Shown here one piece after another: positions 1 to 12,400 of a stretch of DNA of 64,000 nucleotides. The DNA comes from Pohlia nutans. Taxonomy: Eukaryota; Streptophyta; Bryopsida; Bryales; Mniaceae. Below the pieces are notes generated by a model, which made no database searches, was not told the origin of the DNA, and saw nothing but the letters and a program-made list of their open reading frames with translations. A program made the translations under genes and the position numbers. Numbering within the stretch: position 1 is the first letter of the stretch; each line of letters opens with the position of its first letter. The stretch lies in NCBI GenBank assembly GCA_022496805.1, contig CM040094.1:3061501-3125500 (forward strand), in the 5' to 3' direction.

Positions 1-111
1 TCTTCTTGTGACCAAAACTACTCATCAGTACTAACAGAGCCCATGTACCTAGCGCCGTTTCATTTTATTTTTCATTCATAGTAAGTGAAAAATGACACAT
101 TTCTTCTAGTG
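1..111. mobile_element. CACTA-like MITE family A, truncated by window edge
   Basis: The right end ...catttcttctagtg matches the family whose ends are cactagtagg and which carries gtcgtttttca next to the terminus. It lies about 50 bp downstream of dynein exon 22. Confidence 0.7.
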
Positions 112-161
112 ATGCTATAACAACAATGACTGAATTGACAGTGGAGAGCACGTGTACATAC

Positions 162-473
162 CGCATCAACAGGTCCATCAAAAATGACCCACTTGCGATC
201 CGGCGAGGTGTCGACGGCCGCATGTCGGAACCACCTGGCAAGAACACCATCCGCCCACTCATGGGAGACAGGGTCAAACTGACCATACAATTGCCCAATG
301 TAGATGGACTTGGGATTCATCACGTAAAACACCGTCTTCTCCTCCAGCCCTTGCTCTTTCATGTCAGTGAGTGACATTCCCAGGATTCGGTACGCCTCGG
401 TTTTCGCTCCGTAAGAGTAGCCCACAAGCATCAAGCCATGGCGCACCAATATCATTTCATACAGCTGATAGAT
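162..473 (-). CDS. Dynein exon 22: start of AAA2
   Basis: Exon of 104 codons (acceptor gtgtgcag, donor gtatgt, phase 0 at both ends). It reads [18 protein letters not shown], then the AAA2 P-loop position, then [27 protein letters not shown] and [13 protein letters not shown], all hallmark AAA2 blocks. The P-loop is GYSYGAKT, where the Gly expected just before the Lys is Ala (A1905-K1906-T1907). AAA2 usually binds nucleotide without rapid turnover. The next exon lies beyond the left edge of the window. Confidence 0.93.
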
Positions 474-3400
474 CTGCACACACAAACTTACCGTACGTCT
501 CCATCAACACCAAAAATTGATCAAAATTGCTAAACATATATAAGTCTGGTACAAGTTGATTACAAAATTTTTGACTCCTCCCTCATAAAAACAGAGTCCC
601 TTCCCTGAACTGTAATGTGTTCGATATGGCACCTTTGGACTTACAAATTGAGAGGGATATTCTTACTCTAGTCCTTTACTGGTAGGAATTTATTTTTTTA
701 TCATATTTGCAATCATCAAAATCAATGCGGCCACTTGATATAGGATCTACCTACTTTCAATGCTTACAAAAAAATTTGTAAGCATGTTGTACCTGACTGT
801 ACATATCATACATACATACATATATATAGAATTTGTTTCTAACCTTCTCGAGGAAGAAGGCGGTGGGCTGGATGTTTCTGGTCCAAGAGTTCTTGCGAAT
901 GGCGATGGTCATGTCGGTGTAATCAGGCTCCGGGAGAACGACACCGGGAAACAAATCGGACAAGATACCCTCAAATAATGGAACATCGTGAGCGAGAAAC
1001 TTGGGAGCATTGACATCCTTGAGTGATTTCAACATAAGCACACCTTCGTCTTCCTCCGGAAACTTCTGCTTCACAGCCCCCGCTGCACGAAGCACGGAAA
1101 TCACAGCTCGCATACCATAGTCATAATGGTTCTGGCTTGACAGCTGCTCACTGTTGAATTTGGAGCTCAATATTGAAATTAGAATCATGTTAATTGCATA
1201 CACTTATAACATTCAGTAGCCTCTGTAATTGCTGCCTTTCCCCAACAGAATGATGTGGAATATCCCACATCATTTCATCCCCCAATGAAATGATGTGGGA
1301 TATTGTACACATTAGTAGGTATGGGGGCAGGTGTCATTAAGCAAGATACAGTCAATTATGGTGAACAGTAATCAAAAGCATTCACTCAATCACAATTCAA
1401 CAATGTTTTGTAATTGTTTATTTGATTTAACAGTTCATTCAATTACAAATCGCTAGTCACTCCATATATAAAGATGGATGGAACTAAAAGGCAGCTAGTG
1501 AATGTTATGCTAAGTAGGAAATGTGTTGTTTTTCACTTACTATAAATGAAAAAGGAATGAAACCGTGCCAGGCACATGGGTTGTGTTAGTGCTTGTGAGT
1601 GGTTTTGGTCACAAGAAGACAGAAATATAGGCATAATATTTTACCACTGTTTACTGTTCCGAGAATGAAAAACGACACGTTTGCTACCAGCGATAGATTG
1701 AACAAAACGAGTTATGATACATTTCATCTATACCGTACTCGGAAGGCATGGTCGGCAAAAAATAATTATATAAAGAGGTGAGGGAATATTAAGTAGTACC
1801 TGCAAAGTCGATATGTAGCCACCAGTTTACGAGCCAATGATCTAGCATCCAGGTAACCAAAGGAATATAATGTAATTTCTGAAATAAGAGCGTAATCAGG
1901 AACCATCATGGCCACAGAACGAAACAAAGCCTTCAAATTATCTGGTAGCTCAGAGCGACCAGCGTAACCAGGATTCATTGTAATGAACACGTTGCATGTC
2001 CTCTTCAATGTAAGGACCACCCCTTCAAATGTAAATTTTACAGCATTTGATGATTTAGCCCGTTGGATTGTTAAAATCTGTTGCGCAATCACACTGAGTA
2101 CCTGCTTCAAATCAAACATTGATACTTAGTGCTATTTTTTTTTCCTTTACCATCAATGGTAACTACAATTAATGCTACTACTACTCTAGAATGTGGTTAC
2201 TTTTGTTATTGGTTATTTGTTACTGATAAGGGAGAGTAGTTTTATACCAATGGCCTTTTCTCTGGTGGGCACTAGCTCAGTATCATTACAAACAGACACT
2301 TTATTCACGCCGGCCTCGAATGAGGACTGAAGTTTCTATTTATCTATCTTCAACTACTGTACATTGATAGCTAGTAATGTCTGTAACATTAGACATAAAA
2401 ATGTCAAGTCAAGAAAATCATAAGTGGTGGGGAGAGTGATAGTATAGAAGACCCCAATGTATTTATCGATGAGATCAACCTCTTGGGACCCTTTTTTGTA
2501 AATTTTTGATTGACCCTAATTGGGACGACCCAGTACATAGATAGATAGACAAGAACTCTGGTCCACATTATGGACCGGCGTGAATAAAGTGTCTGTTCAT
2601 TTAGTTATGACCTAGTACACAATTTAGCAATCATTCACGCATAGACCTTACTCCGTAGAGTTTGTGATTTGAGAGGGTCTTGTAAAATACAAACTAGCCT
2701 AAGTGGTCGCATAACATATTGCCAAACCAACCTAGCATAAGAACATATGAGAAGAAAAAATCTTCATGATTGTGAATAAATATAAATACCTCGAGGTCAA
2801 TGCGGTTGAATTCATCAAAACAAGCCCACGCTCCAGAGCTAGCGAGCCCCTTAAAAAATTTATCCATGGCTAAGTAGTCTAAACCGTCTGAGCAATTGAA
2901 AACCACACATTGCATGGCAATGGCCTTTGCTAAATCCTTTGTTGTCTCAGTTTTTCCCGTACCTGTGGGTTGCAAGGAAAAAACAGGAGTTGGCACTCAG
3001 TAAATAAACTCTACATATTTGCTTGACCCAAAAATAACAAAGAGGAACATGTATTCTGCACAAAACAACTAAATTGATTTCAAATAAACCCAATAGCTCT
3101 CTCAAGACTCTTAGTCCCCTATGTTCACTATTACAAAACCCTTGCCTGAGAATTTTGGTATTGCACATCATGAATTTAGGACCTCACGGATTTTTAGGGA
3201 TGTTCGTGCGACATCTGATATTTCATGAGTGCGTGCATTTTTTGCACAGATTTCGTGTTATTTCTGCACTAAATCCGCACGGATTCTACATTCACTCTTT
3301 TCACTATCTAACAAAGTGCAGAATCCGTGCGAAATCCATGCAAAAAATGTACGAACCCATGAAATATTGGATGTTACATGGAAATTGTTTAAAATCCGTG

Positions 3401-6400
3401 AGGTCCTAAATTCCTAATGGGCCATGATGACAGATGTACTAATTGTGACCAAAAGAGCCATTTTGACACAAAATCTAAATCTTGATAAGTTTGTGACATT
3501 TTGACACATGGATGGTCAACTACTTGAAAAACTGAATGGAACTCAGAAACCAAAGTACTTGAAAATGTGCAAAGTATTTACCTGCAGGTCCTTCAGGAGC
3601 GCCACCTAAAGTGAGGTGAAGAGCTTCCATGAGAGTACGGTAGCAGCGATCCGTCAATGGAGTAATAACCAGGCGTCCACTGTTTCCTAGATACTCAAAA
3701 GCATATAGAAGCCATGCATTGATCATGCGTACTTCAATATCATCGTTCTCTACGTAGTTGTATCTGCAGGAAACACGTGCCAGTGAGGGTGCATTCACAA
3801 TATAACGAGCCAACCCCGCCCAAATCTAACGACTCTTGATGAGTGCTCAGAAAATTATATCATCAGTTTATGTAGATATTAGACATTTTAGTAGATATTT
3901 ACAGGGAACCCTGACAATTTGACCCGGGCTAAACTTGGGGTTGGAGAGGTAAAAGTGAGGGATTTTTACTCCAAGGTAGTTTTTTTTCCATGCCAATCAA
4001 AACTAAAGTAAAAGTGCCACAGCTCTAATTGAGCTCTTCAAAGACAGTCTTACCTCAGTTGGCTTATCCAATCAAAATCCAACTCATCATTTACACCTTG
4101 TTCAGCCAATATTTTGCACACATCTCGCGCGTGCACATCAATCACAATGAGGGCTCCAATTGTCTTCCTCTCTAACTTCGATAATTGCCCTCGAACCTGA
4201 GCAATAATAAATGAATCCAAAATAGTTTGTCAAGAGCTTCATTAACGATAATTTCTTCATAATTAGAAGCAGAAGCCAATGTACATTAGAAGCAGAATGC
4301 CAATAATTGTACATTCACTCTTTTGTTATCAACAAAGTGTCGAATCCGTGCGGAATTAGTGCGAAATCCGTACAAAATCCGTGCAAAAAATGTACAAACT
4401 CATGAGATATCGGATATAGCATGGAAATCATCTAAAATCCGTGGGGTCCTCAATTCCTGATGGTAGGAATCTAACATGAAAATCCAAATACAACTCACCT
4501 TGTTCACGATATCCTGCAGCTGGGACGTACATTTGCGTTCGTATGCAATTAAATTATCTGCACGAATTGAAGCACCCATTTCTGAGGTCCAGTACATAGA
4601 AGATATGCATAACACGACCTGGCCTGGCCAAAAAACTATCCACGGCACTCGTTCTGTAGTAACATATGCTTCAAATGCTCGTCTTGTCACGTCCTTTAGG
4701 CTTGATCTCATCTGAACTTCCACCTGGAAAAATTACAATTTATATGCATAAATTAAGTGAACAAAGTGGCTGGATTTTCCATGCCTTCAACTTACTACTG
4801 GTAATGGCATATTTGAGAATATTTTAAGCGAACTTCGTCTACAATGTTCGACACTAAACTGGAAAAGACATCAAACATCAAAGATCAAATTTTTATGGAA
4901 CTGATAGACGCAAACCTCAAGGAGTGCACTATTCAATAAAACCAAGAATCACGTCTGTGCATCCCCTTTATTAAAACACCCATGTATACATTCTTTTTTG
5001 GCTAAAATTGAGCAATATATGTACAAATCTCACGGCCTCAAAATACATTTCCTTATGTACACAGGGGCTAAAAATGAGAAATTTAACTCCAAGCCCCATG
5101 TATATCTATTTTCTGGTTGATTGAAATATGTCTCCCATACATACATTTTGTACATGCTTGTTCTAAGTAATACCCTTGTTGTGCACGCACGTGTAAAATG
5201 ACTTGAAGAGTGCACTCAATTATCACTAGTAGCAGATCTGTTGTTTTTCATTCCCTGTTTGTGCAAACCATGAACAGTGGCGGAATATTATATCTATATT
5301 TCTATCTACTTGTGACCAAAACTACTCACCAACACTAACACAACCCATGTGCCCAGCACGGTTTCATTCCTTTTTCATTTGTATTAAGTGAAAAACAACA
5401 CATTTCCTACTAGTGCGTGGTTTGAAGGAAGACAATGAAAAATGATATGCATTATTTATCTTATTTAAAACTAGCCTTACTTGAGTTAGCCACTTCTCAA
5501 CAGACCCCATTGCATCTTTGGGATTGAAAGGCTTGATGAATTGAATCATTTCACCCTCTTCACTGATCATTGCGGTGACATCCATGTTCTTCTCAAACTG
5601 AATACCATGAATGCCTTCAAAAATCTTTTTCAAAAATGGCTGCACTCGCAATGGGTCCTTTGTCTCCGCGAGAATCTCCAAAAGTTCATCGTTTGATAAG
5701 AAGTAGAACCTGTAAAATGACACTCACCAAAAAATTAGTAGTAAGATCACAAGGATCTATAATTGAATATCTTGGATGAATACAAATACTTCAATCTACG
5801 GTGAGTAAAATGGAAAAGCCCAACTAACTAAATCTCATATCTATATCCTTCCAAGATTTTGTTGGCCACCTTCAAACCCATCTCAGCACTTGAAAGTACT
5901 AGTTTTCAAAGTTTTTGAACAAAGGTTTAGGAACTTGAAAGTACTAAATTTCTAAATATTTGGCGCTATGAAACCACTCCATTTTAACGAATATGACCAT
6001 GTAGCCAAACAAAGTCATGTAAATTTGTTTTCAGCACTTTAGAAACCACTCATTTGCAAATTCCACTATAAGAAACGGGCCATGTTTTGCATGATGCATT
6101 TCAGGTGACGTTTATATGTTAACCCCTAAACATACCAGCCCTTTGAATAGAAGTAGATGCTAGCCTCAGAAGTAGATATTAGCATGGCTCAAATGTACAT
6201 TAAGTGTACAGTACATGAGAGTTTCATTGCAGGCATGAAATCTACCCAACAGATTTGACATACTTGCATTTGGAGGCCTCTCCAATATTATCAACATCTC
6301 CCCATCACAAGAGATTTACTTCAATTGATAGAGAACCTAGTGGGCTTGCAAAGATCAATGACTTGGATGAAAGTCATCCGAGATTGTATGAGAAAGTTAC

Positions 6401-9400
6401 AAGGCTTTTAATTTGTTCGTGATCGAGTTTCTGAACGCTAGGACCTTTAGGGACATCACCTGAAATGCGTCATGCAAAACATGGATTTCTTAGTGTTCAA
6501 AAGGCATCAAGCACTCACCGTGGGAAGGCAAGGCGCTTTGTCTCCAGGTACTCATTCAAGCCGCTTGTTACAAAATCAAGGTCTTTGTTGGAGTCCTGAA
6601 GCTGTTTCATGATGTCCTCGTCACCCCCTACAGTCATAGCATCAGCATTTTTGGCTAATTTCGTCATGATCTTTCTCCACACACCATCAACCATCTTAAA
6701 CCGTCGGCCTTCCGTTGGCATTTGCGACATAATATCTTCTGAAGTGAAAATGGGTTCCAGATACAGCCACTGCATCTGGCAATTCAACCATTCTTTTAAA
6801 ATCTGCACAGAACTTCCATCACTCAATTTAGTTCACTAGAAGGAAATGTGTCGTTTTTCACTTACTATAAATGAAAAAGAAATGAAACGGCGCTAGGCAC
6901 ATGGGCTGTATTAGGGGCGGTTTACACTAAGGACCAAGAGCCATGACCAAGAAAATTAAATCATTTTCATGGTCATGGCTCTTGGCCAAGAGCCGTGACC
7001 ATGAAAAATCAAAAATGGATTTTTGAGTGGCCGAATATCCTTAAAACATCAAAAATGGAATATCCTTTAAAACATACATGAAATATACCCGAAATATATT
7101 TTTAAAAAGGGAATATCCTTAAAACATACATGAAATATACCCTAAATATATTATAAGTAGTAGATTATTCCAATTATTTCATAGCCCCCATTAAATACCC
7201 TTTGTACGCTCGTATGTACCCGAAATTTATACAAAGTGACTTGGAACCTCGAGTGCACGTATTAGTTCTAGACTTCTAGTAGCAAAGATTGGGATTCCAA
7301 CATATACTACTTAAACATTTGTGGGTAATCTTTAGACTCTTATTTCATTGAACAGGTTTGTTTTCAACGTCATATGTTTTCATCATTGTTTAGTTTGTGT
7401 TTAGCAAAGTGCTCATCTTTTCAATAAAGAGCTTAGTACGGTCTCCCTTCATCTTTCGTTCTTCATTCACTATTCTACCATCTTCAAAAAAAGTCACGGT
7501 TTCTAAAATATGTATGGTAGAGACTTAAAGCTTGTATACATTAGAGTTATCCTTAAAGTCACCTAGAATTTGAATAAGATATCATGAATTTTTCTTTTAA
7601 ATGCTCTTATTTGATCACTTAATAATGAGAGACCACTAAGCTCTTTCATATCTTTTCACTATTTGGAGTGAACAAATAAGAATATATTAAAACAAAATTC
7701 ACGATATCTTATTCAAACACAAGGTGACTTTAAAGATAACTCTATTTGAATCAATATTTTGGGGAAATTTACATTCCCTCGTTAAATGCGACATAAAATC
7801 TCCAAATGTCATATTATGCATTATATGACACCTCACTTTGTTATTATGACACTTTTCCCGTTTTCTCAAAACTTGAGTCATATTAAAGGGGAAGAACAGT
7901 ATACCTTATTGAAGAACTGAAGCTTCTCGAACCAGATGCGTACACGATCCTCAAAAGGACCAATATACGGCGACGCGGTCATGGACTGCGTTTTGATCAA
8001 CTGATCATCAAGAACTTGTTGGATTTCGTCAGTTCCTCGGAGAATGGCAGTGCCTGTTGCTTTCCAATCAGCATATTCAAACTTGACGCCGAGCCAGTCA
8101 CTTTGCATCTTGTCCAGGGCCTTTTCCAATGCATGCTCTTTGCTGGCGAATTCACTCACCTCCTCACACTGCGCTATGTATTTTGGCAAGTTCAATTCAA
8201 TAGCCATTCTTCCGGTGAAGTCCGGAGTACAGGCCACCTCGAATCCAACCAGGCCTGATAATCGCTTCCAGTGCCGATCCCGCATGCCGGGGTTTCTCAG
8301 GGCGTAAATCATCGGTACGTTCGTCTGTCAAATATGAAATTTTCAATTTTTGAAAATTTGTGAAAAAAATTCAAATAATTTAAATCATAGTGACAATAGC
8401 ACCTTGTAAGTAGGTAGAATCCAATTTGCTCTATTAACACTTTGTTACCAAATAGGCTACTACTCTGCTAATGCTAACTATATCAGTCTTCTCTCCTTTA
8501 TGGAACTATGTAAGATATCAATAAGAAGAAGAGGTTTAGTTGTTTATTCATAGTCACATAAGCGTATCAATTAATAAGAAGAAGCAATTTAGTTATCTAT
8601 TCATAGTCACATATGATTTGTTGCATGAAAAGTCAATAAGAAGGAAACAGTTCTTTCCATAAATTGCATCGTGGGACACATGTAGTATCGGGAACCTCAC
8701 CTCGGTAAATGTATCCCCTGGCTACATTCTACAGGGGATAATATACGGGAGGTTACTGATACTACATTCTAGCCTTGCAATCATAGTTCTCTCGCTTCCC
8801 TATAATCAATCGTCTATGATGTTATTGAAAATCTCTTGAAAACCATGTTAAAAATCTTGTAAATTAACTTTGGATGTGGAGTACAATCTAGTCAAAAGAA
8901 TTGGGAGCGCAAGTAATACTACCTCTGACCAGAAATAACTGTCCTAGTTTTTGGCATGTACTTTTTTTTCAATAATTTTTCTATGTTTAATACTTAAAAC
9001 ATAAACCCTGTTCACTTCAAACAGGGCGGACAATGAGAGTGAAAAAAAATACTACATACTACTATTAAAGATAGTCAGACCATTTATTGAGTACTAAGAC
9101 GACTTCGTTTTTTTATTTTAAAAGATTTAAGTTAAAACACGCCAAAAAGTAGGACAGTTATTTCCAAGCATATCAAAGCCCAAGTTCCCATTGCAACTTA
9201 CATTAAATTCCATAATCTTCTTCCGCAGCTGCTCTGCGGCAATTTTGGGGTCCTTAGTCAACAGCTTTGCACATTTTGCAGATGCACGAACCCACTTGTC
9301 CATGTTGTTAAGCATCTCTTCACCATCAATCAGAGTGAATGGACCGTCCATCCAATTCGGATATATTCGAAGAAAGTCGTTGGCTGTATGCCAAAGCAAA

Positions 9401-12400
9401 ATATGATTCTCAAAGTCTTTTTCCATTCTCTCAATAGCGGGATGCTCTTGCGGAATTTGTGCAAAGATCTGCACATTCACGAATCCCGTTTAACACAAAA
9501 CTGTTCCTGACACTAAATTGATGAGTATGTTGAGTGATATAGATAGCTTTGGAATCAAAAAAATTCTTTTCCCACATTTTCTAGTTGGTAGAGAAATTCG
9601 CAAAGTCTCAGGATCACCCATCCATAGTTGCATCCCCCATCCTCTATTTTACAGATATCCGCAAGCTCATTGTCACAAGTTCAAGAGAGGTGTAATGGGC
9701 TTGGATTAGAAGCCCATGAAGCTCTTAGGGCCATGAGGTTCAAGGTTAAATACTTGGCATTTGCTACATTCTAGTCATGTGGGTTATTTGCGGATGGGCT
9801 CCGGTGCCTTACCTGGTGGCGCATTTTGACACCCAAGTTTAATTTATGGAAATATAACTCATCCGGTTTTTATTTTTGAAACTCAACACTCCTACTTTTA
9901 TTGTCCTGTGAGTCAGAATCTTGACTAACACAGTACCGGAAGCCTGAAATTTCACGACTTTATGAATTTCTCGAGTGCCTTGATATGTTTGAATTTTGTT
10001 CAAATTGTTCACCACCTCAATACATGGACATTAATGTAGCTTTAGGATGGCAATTACCTCCTCCCGGCTCCCATATAGATCAGCCTTATCACGGCAAACT
10101 TGGAGCTTAGCCTCAAGCTCTGTGCAGACAATGTATCTTTCCTCCCAATTCTCAAGTTCTCCCAGATCCATAAACTCCTTCACAAGAGCTTCGAGCTCCG
10201 CAACATCTTTCTTTAGTTGTATTTGGTTCATAACGAGCTCCCCCATGTACTTCAACTGTAACAATTTCCAGTAAATAATTAGTGTGGGTGTAACTAAAAT
10301 AGTTACTACATTAATTTTGTAGCAAAATAATTGCCAATCAAGCCTTATTCAAATGATTAGTAATCTTGAAATCTTTCGAACTGCAGAATACATACTAGAG
10401 GACTATCTAAATCATGAGACTAAAATGCACTAGTAAGATTTTGGTCCTTTATAATTGGTCTTTTGTGACTTAAATGAATTGAGTCACAAAAGACCTTATA
10501 AGTCACAAAGGACTAGTTATAAAGGACCAAAATCCTACTAGTGATGAGTGCCATATACTGATGAACAATTCTAATCTAGTACTTCACTAAACTTATGTTT
10601 GAGAATTCCAAAGACATGCCACTTAAGCAAGCCCCTAAAGGTCCAAGGATTCATGGTTTTAAAATGACAAGTTTAATCGATCATAAATTCTAAAAAATAT
10701 ATAATGCAAATGGATACAAATTTTATATCATCAGAATTAGTGAAGAACATTGCATGTGTTGATCAAAAGAGAAATAAATTTGAATAAAAGGAAGCCTACA
10801 TAATATCTACTCAAAACTGCTATAAAAAACATGAGGCCCAATTTGGGCTTCTTGGTTTAAAAGAATGTTATTAGGAGTGGCATACCTTGCCAGCAGCAAG
10901 ATTCTTTTCGGATTCTTCAAGGGATTTTTGGAGCTGCTGAGGCCAGCCGATTGTAGTCCAGTACAAATCTGAGTCCGCAGTTGGCATTAAAAAGCTCTTT
11001 CTCTCAAAAAAATCTCGTACCTTGCTCCGTCCAAAGCACGTTCACAAAAAATCATTCAAGGAAAAAATCCTTTAAAAAAACCATGCAATTATTCGATTAC
11101 AAGGATAAAATATGATTTCACAACAGAGCTGTCTTGAGAATTAGATACATAGATAGAAACTCCAGTCCTCGTTTGAGGCCGGCGTGAATAAAGTGTCCGT
11201 TCGTAATGTCAATGACTCAGTGCTCACCACCGGACAGAGGGCCATTGGACTTGAGAATTATACCTTTTGAGGTACAACGATCAATTCCTTCATCTCATTA
11301 AACCTCTTCTTGTTCTCTTCTAAATAATCTCTTAGAAATGCAAAATCTTCGGCATTCTCAAGTGTCCTATTTAATAGAAGATCACAAACATGAAGCAACA
11401 TCCAAGTTAGGGTTTCCAAATATGGTGGCAATCCAATGTAAAGTTCGATTTCAATGTTGAGGAATAGCCTGATATGGGTACCACTTTTACGCGTCTCATA
11501 TAGTGTAACTTATGTCTAACTCATTTTATTTGTGCTGAAAATTTCGTCTTTAACACCATGTATATAGTTGCAGCCATGGTGTCTATAACAACCTCTAATT
11601 TTTGTATTTTTCCAATGCTTTTTTCTTACCAAAAAGATATTTCTCAAAAATCACACCATTTTTGGAAGAGGCACCCATATCATGGCATCACCTTCTTTTC
11701 GATAACGCATCATGGGTTTTTACTACTACCTTCGATTAAACATTAGCATGATGACTGCATTCACTATCACACTATCATAGGGAACCTTGACCGATTCACA
11801 GCCAAGTTAATATTACTGCCAAACTGTAGATTATAGCAAGTTTTGCAAGTGGTTGTTCAATTTAGCAAGTGATCACCAAGAATTCACTATCATTCTTGTA
11901 CCATTTACTACGTGGTGAATGTGTCAAGGTGCCCTGTGTATAGAATATACTAATAAATGCAATAATTTTTGTGCATAGAAAGAAGGCAGGTGATGTACTT
12001 TGTTAGAGTGTCCGACATTTCTTGAAACTTCTTACAAATGTCAGTATTTCTCTGAAAAGCAGTTTCCAATTGTTGTTTTAGGAGCTCCTTTGCTAGAAGC
12101 GTAGCCTTCTTACTAACAAACTCTTGAATGGATTTACAATCCACGACAAACATATTCAACCATACTTCGTCTTTCGATGCAACCATGACGTCGGCAGCAA
12201 TCTGCAAGAAACTAAAGTCGTGCGTCATGACGGTCGACAATGTTTTGGTAAATTGAGGAATGACAACACTAGTAGCAGATCTGTCGTTTTTCATTCCCCA
12301 CTTCGTGGGAATAGTGAATTATAGTGGCTATATATTATACTTATATTTTTGTTTTCTTGTGACCAAAACGACTTACTAGCACTGATACAACCCTTGTGCT

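Noticed and set aside
4917..5230. Possible degenerate hAT-like MITE (gagtgcac words near both ends)
   Set aside because: Ends are not convincingly inverted and no 8-bp duplication is visible.
8919..9163. Possible degenerate Stowaway (aataactgtcctagtttttgg versus ccaaaaagtaggacagttat)
   Set aside because: The arms match, but the right terminus and TA duplication are not clear, so boundaries cannot be supported.
12202..12294. Dynein exon 8 beginning at the MITE edge (tag before a VVIPQF-like frame near 12272)
   Set aside because: Phase did not match exon 7. The acceptor ttgcag at 12202 fits phase 0 and starts at a recognisable linker sequence, so the open stretch above it is intron plus MITE.
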